A stretch of DNA of 64,000 bases from an uncultured Lachnospiraceae bacterium (GTDB lineage Bacteria; Bacillota; Clostridia; Lachnospirales; Lachnospiraceae), in NCBI GenBank assembly GCA_947382355.1, contig CANCYR010000005.1, positions 1-64,000 of the forward strand, read 5' to 3'. The notes beneath the pieces were generated by a model. The model made no database searches. It saw nothing but the letters and a program-made list of their open reading frames with translations, and was not told the origin of the DNA. The translations under genes and the position numbers were made by a program. This document shows, in pieces, positions 1 to 8,452 of the stretch; the stretch's first letter is position 1, and each line of letters begins with the position of its first letter.

Positions 1-59
1 ATGTTCTGCCAAATCCCCGTCCCGGTGCCGGTCTGGAAAGCTGAGGGCTGAATTGCAAC
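1..59. repeat. Family A palindromic element, right arm cut by window edge
   Basis: The first 59 bases look like the right arm of a long palindrome. They open with CATG-type core-edge sequence (ATGTTCTGCC) and close with GGCTGAATTGCAAC, which resembles the GGCTGAACTGTTAC end of the copies at 1951, 30649 and 63140. The left arm and core lie outside the window. A TTG codon at 53 lies inside the repeat, so it is a poor start for the next gene. Confidence 0.7.
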
Positions 60-76
60 GAAAAAAGAGGTATCAT

Positions 77-1015
77 ATGAAACAGGGAATAAAAGACGGA
101 TTCGTATTGCTATTATTTTTAGTGCTGCTTCCTTATGTAATGGGAATTTTTAATAAAACAAAAGAAGAAGGAGTAAGCTGGATGAATATGGAGAAAATAG
201 AAGAAAAAGAAGAAATTACAAATTTTGTAAGGTATGAGGATAAGCTTCATATACAGGAAATTCCGCTGGAAGAATTTCTGGTGGGTGCTTTGGCAGGCAC
301 CATTCCCATTACATATGAAAAAGAAGTGTTAAAGGCGCAGGCGGTATTGCTCCGGAGCACCTGTTATGCAGGGCTGGAAAGAGAAGGGACTGTTTCGGGA
401 CAAGAAATGGAGAGGAAAGTAATAGAATGGGATAAAATAGGAACCGGCTATCTGAATCGAAATGAAATGAAAAAAATCTGGAAGGATGATTATGAAATTA
501 ACTATAAAAAGGTTCAAGAGGCGGTTGAGGAAACAAAAGGAATTATCATAACCTATCAGGAAAATCCCATTGAGGGAACCTACCATGCAATGAGCGGGGG
601 AAAAACAAGGAATGGTGCGGATATTCTGCAGGGAGATAGTTATGAATGGCTGGAAACCGTTTTATGCGAAAAAAATGTGGAAAGTGATGATTTTTTGCAG
701 ATGGTATCAGTTTCCAAAAAGCAGATTCAGACACTTTCCATTGAAACCAGAGATGAGGCGGGTTATGTGACCTCTGTCATATGCAATGGAGAAAAAATGA
801 CAGGTGAACAATTCAGAGAAAAATATGAATTAGCTTCTGCTAATTTTGCGTTTGAAGAAAAAAATGCGGAATTTGTCATAACAACAAAGGGAATGGGACA
901 TGGTCTGGGAATGGACCAGTATTATGGCAATTATCTGGCAAAAAACCAGAATAATTATACAGAAATTCTGGATTATTTTTTTAAGAACACGAAACTTTCC
1001 AAAATTACAGAGTAA
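77..1015 (+). CDS. spoIID: SpoIID-like sporulation/LytB-domain protein
   Basis: A 312-residue protein of the SpoIID/LytB family. In spore formers SpoIID is a membrane-anchored lytic transglycosylase that trims peptidoglycan during engulfment. One membrane segment spans about residues 7-24. The family block ending in VLKAQA is present, as is the C-terminal GMGHGLGMDQ motif. The ATG at 77 follows AGAGG with good spacing; an in-frame TTG at 53 lies in the upstream repeat and was rejected. Where the family usually has SEMP, with the Glu described as catalytic, this protein reads GTIP, so activity is doubtful. A SpoIIQ-like gene follows, which fits the usual pairing in engulfment. Confidence 0.85.
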   Translation: MKQGIKDGFVLLLFLVLLPYVMGIFNKTKEEGVSWMNMEKIEEKEEITNFVRYEDKLHIQEIPLEEFLVGALAGTIPITYEKEVLKAQAVLLRSTCYAGLEREGTVSGQEMERKVIEWDKIGTGYLNRNEMKKIWKDDYEINYKKVQEAVEETKGIIITYQENPIEGTYHAMSGGKTRNGADILQGDSYEWLETVLCEKNVESDDFLQMVSVSKKQIQTLSIETRDEAGYVTSVICNGEKMTGEQFREKYELASANFAFEEKNAEFVITTKGMGHGLGMDQYYGNYLAKNQNNYTEILDYFFKNTKLSKITE

Positions 1016-1096
1016 AAAATTGAATAAAATCAATCCTCCTGGCAAAACTACTAGTATTAGATTTCCAATAAGACCGTTAGAAATCAGGAGGGAAAT

Positions 1097-1930
1097 ATGA
1101 GAAAGAGAAATGTAAAAAGACTTAATAAAGAAAAAATAATGATGCTTGCTTCTTCTTTGCTTATAGTGGCTGCATGCGGGCTTACCGGGTATTATGTGAG
1201 TGAAAAGGAAAAAGGGGATTTGGAAAATCAGGTAGTGGATTTTGCAGAGTTAGAGAACCCGGTAAAAACAGAGACAGCAGAGGAGATTGGCGCAGGGCTT
1301 GATAAGGATTTAGATGCAGACCCGTTTTTTGCTGAAACCGGAGGAAACAGCGTAATCAATCCGGATAAGAATAAAACAATCAGTGAAAACAATGCGGATA
1401 CAGCCTCCTCTGAAACAGAAGAAAAAAAACAGGAACAAGAGGAAACAGAGGATGAGGGAAATAAGGAGCAACAGGAGGCGCAGGAGACGGCAAGCCAGAG
1501 CATAGCTTCTTATGCTTTTATGGAAGATGACGGAATGGGCTGGCCGGTTCCCGGAAATGTAGTATTAAACTATAGTATGGATAAGACTATCTATTTTTCT
1601 ACATTAAGCCAGTATAAATATAATCCTGCAATCGTTATTTCCGCAAATGAAGGAGATGCAGTATCTGCATGTGCGGCAGGAAAAGTAACTGCAATAGGCG
1701 AAAGCGAAGAAATCGGCAACTTTCTGAAAATGGATTTGGGAAATGGATATGAAATGATTTTAGGACAGCTTCAGGAAATTTCCGTATCAGAAGGAGAAGT
1801 TCTGGAAAGAGGACAAGTTGTAGGAAAGGTGGCAGCGCCTACAAAATATTACTCTTTAGAAGGGACAAATGTTTATTTGAAAATTACAAAAAGCGATATT
1901 CCATTAAATCCAATGAGCCTGTTAGACTAA
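1097..1930 (+). CDS. spoIIQ: SpoIIQ-like protein with degenerate LytM/M23 domain
   Basis: A 277-residue protein with one membrane helix at about residues 14-33, a Glu-rich spacer at about 100-135, and a C-terminal LytM/M23-like beta domain (about 150-277). SpoIIQ sits in the forespore membrane and pairs with SpoIIIAH across the engulfment space. The fold is suggested by LGNGYEMILGQL, GEVLERGQVVGKV and the closing NPMSLL, which match the LytM pattern. The metal ligands are absent: there is no HxxxD and no HxH, and the last position reads NVYLKI. It is therefore probably structural rather than hydrolytic. It lies 81 bases after the SpoIID-like gene with an AGGAGG site and is likely co-expressed. 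Confidence 0.75.
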   Translation: MRKRNVKRLNKEKIMMLASSLLIVAACGLTGYYVSEKEKGDLENQVVDFAELENPVKTETAEEIGAGLDKDLDADPFFAETGGNSVINPDKNKTISENNADTASSETEEKKQEQEETEDEGNKEQQEAQETASQSIASYAFMEDDGMGWPVPGNVVLNYSMDKTIYFSTLSQYKYNPAIVISANEGDAVSACAAGKVTAIGESEEIGNFLKMDLGNGYEMILGQLQEISVSEGEVLERGQVVGKVAAPTKYYSLEGTNVYLKITKSDIPLNPMSLLD

Positions 1931-1950
1931 AAATGGTTTAAAATAAGTTC

Positions 1951-2170
1951 CGGTTCAGCCCTCAGGCTTCCCACACAGGAATCAGAACCGGCTGCAGGCA
2001 GAAAATGATTTCTAAAGGAGCCCTTATAAAAACGCCAGCGCTTAGCGAGGTATTTTCGAGCTTAGCACTGCTGCGTTTTTATCAGAGCGAGAGCGTGGCG
2101 ACGTAGAAACATTTTCTGCCTGCAGCCGGTTCTGATTCCTGTGTGGGAAGCCTGAGGGCTGAACTGTTAC
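1951..2170. repeat. Family A palindromic element, full copy
   Basis: A 220-bp near-perfect inverted repeat between the spoIIQ-like gene and the GH9-like lipoprotein gene. The arms pair from GTTCAGCC (1953) with GGCTGAAC (ending 2164) through to the core. The core reads in the orientation where AACGCCAGCGCTTAGCG comes before the GAGCGAGAGCGTGGCGACG block. An inner ten-base stem (ATAAAAACGC / GCGTTTTTAT) carries an imperfect apical hairpin. There is no long reading frame and no U-run typical of a terminator. The inner arms match the copy at 63140, while the outer 20 bases differ at six positions, each mirrored in the opposite arm. Confidence 0.92.
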
Positions 2171-2279
2171 AGGAAAGAAAAAAGATTTATTTCTTTACCT
2201 GGTAAATTCTCTGGAGTATAATCAATTTGTGGTGTGTCCTTTAAGGATAAAGCAAAGAAAGAATTGAGGAGGTATTCCT

Positions 2280-3833
2280 TTGTTTCGGAAAAGATTATGG
2301 CTATGCCTTGTTACCGTTCTGCTGTTTACGGGTTGCGGCTATGAAAATCCTGAAGATTATAAGACTTTGGAAGAGACGGTAGATGAGAGCTTTCTGCAAG
2401 AGGCTGTTTATGATGAGCCTTATGAAAAGCCATCTTCCAGACCGGGAGTACTGGTAGACAGAAACGGATACGGGACAGAAAGTGAGAAAGTGGCGCTTTT
2501 TCGCGGAGAAGGGCTGAGTCAGGATTTTACTGTTGTAAATCAGGAAACTAAGCAGGTAGCATACAGGGGTAAAATACAAAAAACTGCATACAATGAAATA
2601 GATAAGGAATATATTAGCAAGGGTGTTTTTACGGAGCTGACCGAGCCGGGGACTTATTACATAGAAACAGCCGTTATCGGGCAGTCGTATCCTTTTGAAA
2701 TCAAAGAAGACGTTTATGGTCAGATTTATAGCGATGTTCTGGATTCTTTTTATTATCACCGGTGCGGTACGGATTTAAATGGCACGGTGGATGTGAATAA
2801 TCACAGGGCATGTCATCTAAAGGCAACAAAGCTGCAGGGGACAGATACAGTGATACAATCCCAAGGTGGCTGGCATACCGGAAGTAACTTTGAAAAAGAT
2901 GTGGTGGAAGGAGCTAAAATTGTTTCAGATCTGCTTTTGACCTATGAATATATCGAGGAGAAAGAAGGTACGGAACAAGAAACAGAAGAAAAAGGCAGGC
3001 TGAGAAACAAACTACTCAATGAGGTGGCTTTTGAAGTGAAATGGCTCTTATCCATGCAGGAGGAAGAAAGCGGCGGAGTGTATGGCGGCGTTTATCCGGA
3101 AAAGGAAACCATTACAACCGCTCCTGAGACGGATGAGGGGACCTATTATGTGAAAGAAATATCAGTGGAGGCGACAGCAGAATTTTCTGCCGTTTTGGCA
3201 CAGTTCTCCAGAATATACAGTATTTACGATAAGGAATTTTCTGAAATCTGTCTGAAAGCCTCGGAAGGCGCATACAGTTATGTGGAAAAGTATGGTGAGC
3301 TGGATGACCTGCAGTATTATGCGGCGGCAGAGCTTTATAAGTCTACAGGAAATGAAAAATACCATATAAAATTGAAACAATACCTGGGGTTAATACAACC
3401 CGGGGAAAATTCCCGGTTCTCAAGAAAATTGTACGGTGATATAGCCTATCTGACCTGCAAGCAGAAGGTAGACGTAGGGATTTGTGACCAGTTGATGGAT
3501 GGACTTATGGAAAAGGCAGAGGGGCTGGCGGAATCTGTTAAAAAGGATGTGTACATGGTATGGACGGACCAGTCGGGGCGATGCGCCGGGCAGATTTTGG
3601 AAAATACATTTGTACTTGCCATTATTGACCGCATTATTACAAGTCATGAATATTTGGGAATTATGGAAAATCAGTTGCACTACTTATTGGGAAGAAATGA
3701 AGACGGTGTGGGAATGGTAACGGGAAAAGGAATTCTGAACCATACTGATGAAGGGGAAGAGTATCAGCTCTACCTGCAGTCATCTTTTATATTTATCCTT
3801 CATGAAATTGTAGAAAGAGAGGCAGAAGAATGA
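2280..3833 (+). CDS. Lipoprotein with GH9-like (cellulase) fold, catalytic residues not conserved
   Basis: A 517-residue protein starting at TTG 2280 after GAGGAGG. A lipobox (LLFTGC, Cys at about 19) predicts membrane anchoring. Residues about 53-145 resemble the N-terminal immunoglobulin-like domain of GH9 enzymes (VDRNGYG, then TEPGTYYIE). The rest resembles a GH9 alpha barrel: QGGWHTGSNFEK aligns with the usual GGWYDAGDYGK, and YLLGRNEDGVGMVTGKG matches the C-terminal family block. The DAGD aspartates are replaced by TGSN and the terminal HHR block is missing, so hydrolase activity is unlikely. The gene overlaps ddl by four bases, linking it to cell-wall genes. The substrate or partner is unknown. 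Confidence 0.75.
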   Translation: MFRKRLWLCLVTVLLFTGCGYENPEDYKTLEETVDESFLQEAVYDEPYEKPSSRPGVLVDRNGYGTESEKVALFRGEGLSQDFTVVNQETKQVAYRGKIQKTAYNEIDKEYISKGVFTELTEPGTYYIETAVIGQSYPFEIKEDVYGQIYSDVLDSFYYHRCGTDLNGTVDVNNHRACHLKATKLQGTDTVIQSQGGWHTGSNFEKDVVEGAKIVSDLLLTYEYIEEKEGTEQETEEKGRLRNKLLNEVAFEVKWLLSMQEEESGGVYGGVYPEKETITTAPETDEGTYYVKEISVEATAEFSAVLAQFSRIYSIYDKEFSEICLKASEGAYSYVEKYGELDDLQYYAAAELYKSTGNEKYHIKLKQYLGLIQPGENSRFSRKLYGDIAYLTCKQKVDVGICDQLMDGLMEKAEGLAESVKKDVYMVWTDQSGRCAGQILENTFVLAIIDRIITSHEYLGIMENQLHYLLGRNEDGVGMVTGKGILNHTDEGEEYQLYLQSSFIFILHEIVEREAEE

Positions 3834-4882
3834 AAATAGTTGTTTTGGCAGGGGGAACCAGTACCGAAAGAGACGTATCTTTGGCAACGGGAACCATGAT
3901 TTATCAGGCATTTAGGAAAAAAGGGCATAAAGCAGTTTTGCTGGATGCTTACCTGGGCTATGAGGAAAATGATTTTAATGAAATATTTGATTTGGAAAAG
4001 GACTGGACGGAAGCCGCAGGGGTTATTTCCGGAGAGGCGCCGGATATAGATAAGGTAAGAGCTTTAAGAAAGGATGGAGGCACAGGCTTTTTTGGTCCTC
4101 ATGTAATGGATATTTGCACTTTGGCGGATATGGTGTTTATTGCCCTTCATGGCGCACCGGGCGAAGATGGGACGGTGCAGGCGGCTTTTGATCTGGCAGG
4201 TATCCGGTATACCGGAAGCAGTTATCTCGGGGCGGCAGTTGCAATGGATAAGTCTCTTTCCAAAGAATTGTTCCGTCAAAACGGAATTCCTACGCCGGAA
4301 GGATTCAGCCTTTTGAAGGAACAGTTTGAAAAGGGAGAGGACAGATTGGAAAAAGTGCCCTTTCCGGCTGTTGTAAAGACCTGCCGGGGCGGCTCCAGCG
4401 TAGGGGTATATATGGTGAAGTCCGGGGAGGAATATTTGGAGGCGCTTAAAAAAGCATTTTCTTATGAAAATCAGGTCATTGTGGAACAATACATAAAGGG
4501 CAGGGAATTTTCCGTTGGAGTTTTGGATAAAAAAGCCCTTCCTGTTATTGAAATAGCTCCGTTAGAAGGATTTTACGATTATAAGAATAAGTATCAGGCA
4601 GGCAGCGCCGTGGAAACATGTCCTGCAGATTTATCCATGGAGATTACAAGAAACATGCAGCAAACGGCAGAAAATGTATTTTCTGCATTGCGGCTGGAGG
4701 TATATGCCAGAATGGATTTTCTGCTGAAAGAGGATGGAAGCTTTTTCTGTCTGGAGGCAAATACCCTGCCCGGCATGACGAAAACTTCATTGCTCCCTCA
4801 GGAGGCTGCTGCAGTGGGAATGGATTTTGAAGATTTATGTGAAAAAATTATCGAAATATCATTAAGGAAATATGATATGTAG
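3830..4882 (+). CDS. ddl: D-alanine--D-alanine ligase
   Basis: A 350-residue ATP-grasp enzyme that joins two D-alanines for peptidoglycan stem peptides. Visible signatures are HGAPGEDGTVQ near residue 106, AVAMDKSLSKELF, the ATP-binding region CRGGSSVGV, and the C-terminal LEANTLPGMT, which carries the metal-binding Glu and Asn. Length fits the family. The start overlaps the upstream stop as ATGA, indicating translational coupling to the GH9-like lipoprotein. murF follows after 68 bases, the classic ddl-murF order, so the D-Ala-D-Ala product is used by the neighbouring ligase. Confidence 0.97.
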   Translation: MKIVVLAGGTSTERDVSLATGTMIYQAFRKKGHKAVLLDAYLGYEENDFNEIFDLEKDWTEAAGVISGEAPDIDKVRALRKDGGTGFFGPHVMDICTLADMVFIALHGAPGEDGTVQAAFDLAGIRYTGSSYLGAAVAMDKSLSKELFRQNGIPTPEGFSLLKEQFEKGEDRLEKVPFPAVVKTCRGGSSVGVYMVKSGEEYLEALKKAFSYENQVIVEQYIKGREFSVGVLDKKALPVIEIAPLEGFYDYKNKYQAGSAVETCPADLSMEITRNMQQTAENVFSALRLEVYARMDFLLKEDGSFFCLEANTLPGMTKTSLLPQEAAAVGMDFEDLCEKIIEISLRKYDM

Positions 4883-4950
4883 AAAACGGGAAACAGAAAA
4901 TATCAGCAGAAGGATTTTGGTATCACATCAGGGAATATGGAGAAAGCATT

Positions 4951-6342
4951 ATGAAGAATATGACATTGGAAAATATAGCAAAAGCCTGCCGGGGTACATA
5001 TTACGGGCCGGAAGAAAAAAAGAAAACGGAAGCGGAGGGGATTTCCATTGATTCCCGTAAAATCCAAAAGAACTGGCTGTTTGTTGCCACAAAAGGAGAG
5101 CGGGTGGACGGACATTCTTTTATACCGGATGTTTTCCAAAAGGGGGCTCTTTGTGTTGTTTCGGAACAGAAGCCAAAAGAGGAATGGGATGCCTGCATTC
5201 TTGTGGAAGACAGTTTTAAGGCTCTGAAGGATATTGCTGAGTTTTACAGAAGCCAGATGGAATTAACCATTGTGGGAATTACCGGCAGTGTGGGAAAGAC
5301 AAGCACAAAGGAAATGATTGCGGCTGTTATCAGTGAAAAATATAATACCCTTAAAACAGAGGGTAATTTCAATAATGAGGTGGGTGTTCCTCTGACTATA
5401 TTCCGTATAAGGGACTGTCATCAAGCGGCAGTAGTGGAAATGGGAATCAGTGATTTCGGGGAAATGCACAGACTCAGCAAGATGGTAAAGCCGGATTTGT
5501 GCGTGATAACCAATATCGGACAATGCCATCTGGAAAATCTGGGTGACAGAGACGGAGTTCTCCGGGCAAAAACGGAAATTTTTGACTATATGAAATCGGA
5601 TTCGCCGGTTATTTTAAATGGAGATGACGATAAGCTTTCAGGGCTTAAGGAAAAGAGGGCGGGACTTACTTACTTTTCCATAGGGCAGGAAGAAAACATC
5701 AGGACGGAGGTTTTTGCCGGTCAGGTTAAAAGCAACGGGATTTATGGCACGGACTGTACAATCCATACGCCCATAGGGGATATAGAGGTACATATTCCCA
5801 TTCCGGGAGAGCATATGGTGAACAATGCTCTGGCAGCAACAGCGGTAGGTTTAAAGCTTTCCCTTTCTCTTCAGGAAATTAAAAGGGGTATTGAAAAGGT
5901 GGAGGCTCTGGCAGGAAGGAGTCATTTAATCGTAACAAAGAAATATACGATTCTGGATGACTGCTACAATGCTAATCCGGTGTCCATGAAAGCAGCCCTG
6001 AACCTGCTTGCCGATACAAGGGGAAGAAGATGCGCTATAATCGGTTCCATGTTTGAACTGGGAGAAAGGGAAAAAGAGCTTCATGAAGAAATAGGCGGCT
6101 ATGGGGTGGAAAAGCAGCTTGATGTGATAATTGCCATTGGAGAGCTGGGCAGGCATATTTATAATGGCGCCCTACAGAGGAAAGAAGAAAGCGGTTTTTC
6201 TACAGAGCTTTTTTATTTTGAAACAGTTGAAGCATTTTTAAATGTTCACAGGGAAATTTTGAGGGAAAAGGATGCGCTTCTGATTAAGGCGTCCCATGGC
6301 ATGCATTTTAACACAATTGTAGAAATGCTTTCTTCCTGCTGA
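4951..6342 (+). CDS. murF: UDP-N-acetylmuramoyl-tripeptide--D-alanyl-D-alanine ligase
   Basis: A 463-residue cytoplasmic Mur ligase adding D-Ala-D-Ala to UDP-MurNAc-tripeptide, the last cytoplasmic step in building the muropeptide. The P-loop GITGSVGKTSTK lies at residues 109-120. Other family blocks are NFNNEVGVPLT, the central ligase motif with HLENLGDRDGV, and DDCYNANPVSMKAAL in the C-terminal domain. The N-terminal substrate domain has the expected DSRKI and ATKGERVDGH motifs. It sits directly after ddl in the same operon. A relic of a palindromic element and a bidirectional terminator follow its stop. Confidence 0.97.
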   Translation: MKNMTLENIAKACRGTYYGPEEKKKTEAEGISIDSRKIQKNWLFVATKGERVDGHSFIPDVFQKGALCVVSEQKPKEEWDACILVEDSFKALKDIAEFYRSQMELTIVGITGSVGKTSTKEMIAAVISEKYNTLKTEGNFNNEVGVPLTIFRIRDCHQAAVVEMGISDFGEMHRLSKMVKPDLCVITNIGQCHLENLGDRDGVLRAKTEIFDYMKSDSPVILNGDDDKLSGLKEKRAGLTYFSIGQEENIRTEVFAGQVKSNGIYGTDCTIHTPIGDIEVHIPIPGEHMVNNALAATAVGLKLSLSLQEIKRGIEKVEALAGRSHLIVTKKYTILDDCYNANPVSMKAALNLLADTRGRRCAIIGSMFELGEREKELHEEIGGYGVEKQLDVIIAIGELGRHIYNGALQRKEESGFSTELFYFETVEAFLNVHREILREKDALLIKASHGMHFNTIVEMLSSC

Positions 6343-6344
6343 TA

Positions 6345-6382
6345 GTTCTGGTTCCTGCAAAAGCTGCTGTCTGAACTGTTAT
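6345..6382. repeat. Probable relic of a family A element arm
   Basis: Just after the murF stop the sequence reads AGTTCTGGTTCCTGC and then GTCTGAACTGTTA, resembling the right arm end (GGTTCTGATTCCTG, then GGCTGAACTGTTAC) of full copies. Only about 38 bases are recognisable and no pairing arm is seen, so this is a tentative call. Confidence 0.35.
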
Positions 6383-6395
6383 TAAGGAAGAACTG

Positions 6396-6430
6396 AAAAA
6401 CAAGGCGTTATACAAGCGCCTTGTTTTTTT
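6396..6430. terminator. Bidirectional rho-independent terminator between murF and plsC
   Basis: The stem AACAAGGCG / CGCCTTGTT is followed by a run of T on the plus strand and preceded by AAAAA on the left, so it can end transcription in both directions. It overlaps the stop codon of the convergent acyltransferase gene. Confidence 0.85.
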
Positions 6431-7151
6431 CGTAGGTTGTTTTTATGATGTTCTGTACATAAACTCCGATGTTTTTCTTATCCTCTTTGGAAAGCTCGCT
6501 CATCCGGATGGGCTTTCCATATTCAATGACTACATGGGTTTTTTTCATTTTGGGAAGATGGTCTTCAAAAATAGCGGCGGAGTTGTTGATGGTAATGGGG
6601 ACAATTGGCGCATTTGCCTTTTCAGCTATTTTAAAGCTGCCATCCTTAAAAGGCAGGAACGTATCGTTTGTCTTGTTTCTGGTGCCTTCCGGAAAGATAC
6701 AGATGGAAATGCCGGATTTCACTTTTTCTACGCCGGTCAATATGGTTTTTAACCCTTTTTTAATATCGCTCCTGTCTAAAAACAGACAGTGGAGATTCTT
6801 CATCCAGTTGCATAAAAGGGGATAGCGGAGCATTTCCACCTTTGCTACATATCCGGTAGGTCTCGGAACTCTTATATAAGTCAATAAAATATCAAAGTAG
6901 CTTCTATGGTTTCCCACATATAAAACGGCCTCATCCTTTGGTACATTTTCTTCTCCAAGTACGGTGGCGGAGGCCCCTGCCATCCATATGCAGCAGCGAA
7001 AAGCCCAATTGACAATGGCAAGGGAGCTTTTGTCCTTTACCTCTCTGTTAAAAAATCCAATAATCCATTCTGCTATAAGCAACGGAATGCTGAAAACCAA
7101 AAATAAAATAACAAAACTTGCAACACAAATAAAACGAAGCATCTTTGCCAC
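6408..7151 (-). CDS. plsC: 1-acyl-sn-glycerol-3-phosphate acyltransferase family protein
   Basis: A 247-residue acyltransferase of the PlsC type, which moves an acyl chain to lysophosphatidic acid to make phosphatidic acid at the inner membrane. The catalytic HX4D motif appears as NHRSYFD (residues 81-87) and the phosphate-binding block as FPEGTRNK (about 153-160). A hydrophobic N-terminus at about residues 8-28 fits membrane attachment. It is transcribed alone, opposite to murF, sharing a terminator with it. Other PlsC-family acceptors are possible, as the subfamily cannot be settled by eye. Confidence 0.9.
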   Translation of the reverse strand: MAKMLRFICVASFVILFLVFSIPLLIAEWIIGFFNREVKDKSSLAIVNWAFRCCIWMAGASATVLGEENVPKDEAVLYVGNHRSYFDILLTYIRVPRPTGYVAKVEMLRYPLLCNWMKNLHCLFLDRSDIKKGLKTILTGVEKVKSGISICIFPEGTRNKTNDTFLPFKDGSFKIAEKANAPIVPITINNSAAIFEDHLPKMKKTHVVIEYGKPIRMSELSKEDKKNIGVYVQNIIKTTYEKNKALV

Positions 7152-7262
7152 GACTCCTATCTTTTACAATCAAACCAATCAATAGGATTATAGCCGAGAA
7201 AAAAAGAAAATACAACAAAATAAATGGTAAATCGTCTTTTTATAGAAAACAGTCGATTTAGT

Positions 7263-7344
7263 AAGGGCTTAAGAAATTATGTTTTGCAAAATCTTCGCCC
7301 CAATGGCTGTTTGAAAGCTTGAAAACGATTGGATAAACTGTTAC
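7263..7344. repeat. Decayed right half of a family A element
   Basis: AAGGGCTTAAGAAATTATGTTTTGC matches, with changes, the core-to-arm junction of full copies (AAGGGC, CTTAAGAAATCAT, GTTCTGC). It ends in AAACTGTTAC like the right end of intact copies. The left half and core are missing, indicating a solo relic. Confidence 0.6.
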
Positions 7345-7430
7345 AGGAAAAGATGTATAAAAAACAAGCCTGCAGGAATAAAATGAAGGAAGAAAGTTTG
7401 CAATTATATATATGGAAGGCGGGCGCATTT

Positions 7431-7841
7431 ATGAAAAAACAGGGTATTGCAATGATTTTTATCTTATTGATGGGCATATTGCTTTTTGGATGTGCGAAGA
7501 AAGTGGATAAGGAAGAAAAAATAAAGGATTTGGATTTTACAGTAGTCAGCGAGGATGAACTGCCGGAGGAGTTAAAAGCTTCCATTGAAAGCCAGAAGGA
7601 AAATCCTTTTAAATTCACTTATGAGGAAGCGGGATATTTATATATATGTACAGGATATGGGAAACAGCCTACGGGGGGATATTGTATTACTGTGGATGAG
7701 GTGTATGAGACGGAAAATGCTATTTATATGGACAGTAATTTAATAGGGCCTACGGATGAGGATGCGAAGGGAAGTGCGGCTTCTTATCCTTATGTGGTGA
7801 TTAAGCTGGAGTTGATTGAGAAGGCGGTGGTGTTTCAGTAG
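7431..7841 (+). CDS. Lipoprotein with PrcB-like C-terminal domain
   Basis: A 136-residue predicted lipoprotein. The ATG at 7431 was chosen because it begins a clean signal peptide (MKKQGIAMIF) ending in the lipobox LLFGC. Longer in-frame starts upstream would bury the signal peptide. The C-terminal 65 residues carry the pattern YGKQPTGGYCITVDEVYE, then SYPYVVIKLE, resembling the PrcB_C domain found in small secreted Bacillota proteins. Function is unknown; in other bacteria PrcB is a protease complex subunit. The gene stands alone between a decayed palindrome and a second type of long palindrome. Confidence 0.75.
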   Translation: MKKQGIAMIFILLMGILLFGCAKKVDKEEKIKDLDFTVVSEDELPEELKASIESQKENPFKFTYEEAGYLYICTGYGKQPTGGYCITVDEVYETENAIYMDSNLIGPTDEDAKGSAASYPYVVIKLELIEKAVVFQ

Positions 7842-7883
7842 AGAAAAAAAGGAAAAGGGAAAAGGGGGGAGTGGAGGGGGGAC

Positions 7884-8110
7884 GCAAAAGAGGGATGATG
7901 GCGGATTCCATGCGGTGTTTTTGATGGGGGTTTTCCTAAACAGTCTGATTTAAGGTGTTGATATCGAGCGGGTCGTCCTATAGCGCCGTCCGTGGCGCGA
8001 TAGGACTAAAATTGCCATCCGTGGCAATTTTACCCTGGGGTATGGCCAGACTGTTAAGGAAAATCCCCATCAAAAACAATGCATGGAATCCGCCATCATC
8101 CCTCTTTTGC
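7884..8110. repeat. Family B long palindromic element
   Basis: A 227-bp palindrome downstream of the PrcB-like lipoprotein gene. The arms pair from GCAAAAGAGGGATGATGG (7884) with the matching end at 8110 over about 64 bases with only a few mismatches. The unpaired core of about 95 bases holds two hairpins: GTCCTAT.GCGCC at 7975-8006 and a perfect ten-base stem AAAATTGCCA / TGGCAATTTT with a TCCG loop at 8008-8031. Size and architecture match family A, but the core sequence is unrelated. A short open frame within it is not a believable gene. Confidence 0.88.
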
Positions 8111-8282
8111 TGGTTTGTCTCAGAGATGTTCCTTTTTTGAAGGAGGAGAGGGTTGTGTGCTTCAAGTATTTTTAAGATGAATTTAGTATGTTTTTAGGGG
8201 GCTTTGTTAAGAAGTTTTTCATTATATAAGATGTATAAGGCATTTTGATATCCGGTAGGAAGTGGTGGAGTAGCAAGTAGTA

Positions 8283-8330
8283 TTGCTGTGTATTTGCGGA
8301 GCGGGAGCGTGCCATAAGACTACTGACTCC
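8283..8330. repeat. Possible decayed family A core
   Basis: GCTGTGTATTTGCGGAGCGGG, followed by AGCGTGCC, resembles the core segment CTGCGTTTTTATCAGAGCGGG, AGCGTGGCG of the copy at 63140. Imperfect complementarity (GGAGTAGCAAGTAGT with ACTACTGACTCC) flanks it. Too decayed to be certain. Confidence 0.35.
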
Positions 8331-8379
8331 TCTGCCATCGCCTGTGTCCTCCCGCCAAATCTCTTACATGGAAAAATAA

Positions 8380-8408
8380 TTGTATAAAAGCTCAAAATAA
8401 CGTATAAT
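8380..8408 (+). promoter_or_regulatory. Sigma-A promoter for pyrC
   Basis: TTGTAT (8380-8385) and TATAAT (8403-8408) are separated by 17 bases. This gives a leader of about 35-40 bases before the GTG start of pyrC, too short to hold a PyrR-type attenuator. Confidence 0.75.
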
Positions 8409-8452
8409 CTTTTTAAACATAATTTTCCCAATAAAGAAAGGAAACAAAAGCA

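Noticed and set aside
7955..8140. 61-codon frame in the second palindrome
   Set aside because: It lies entirely in a palindromic element and has no ribosome site.
8409..8452. PyrR attenuator before pyrC
   Set aside because: The leader after the promoter is only about 40 bases, with no hairpins.
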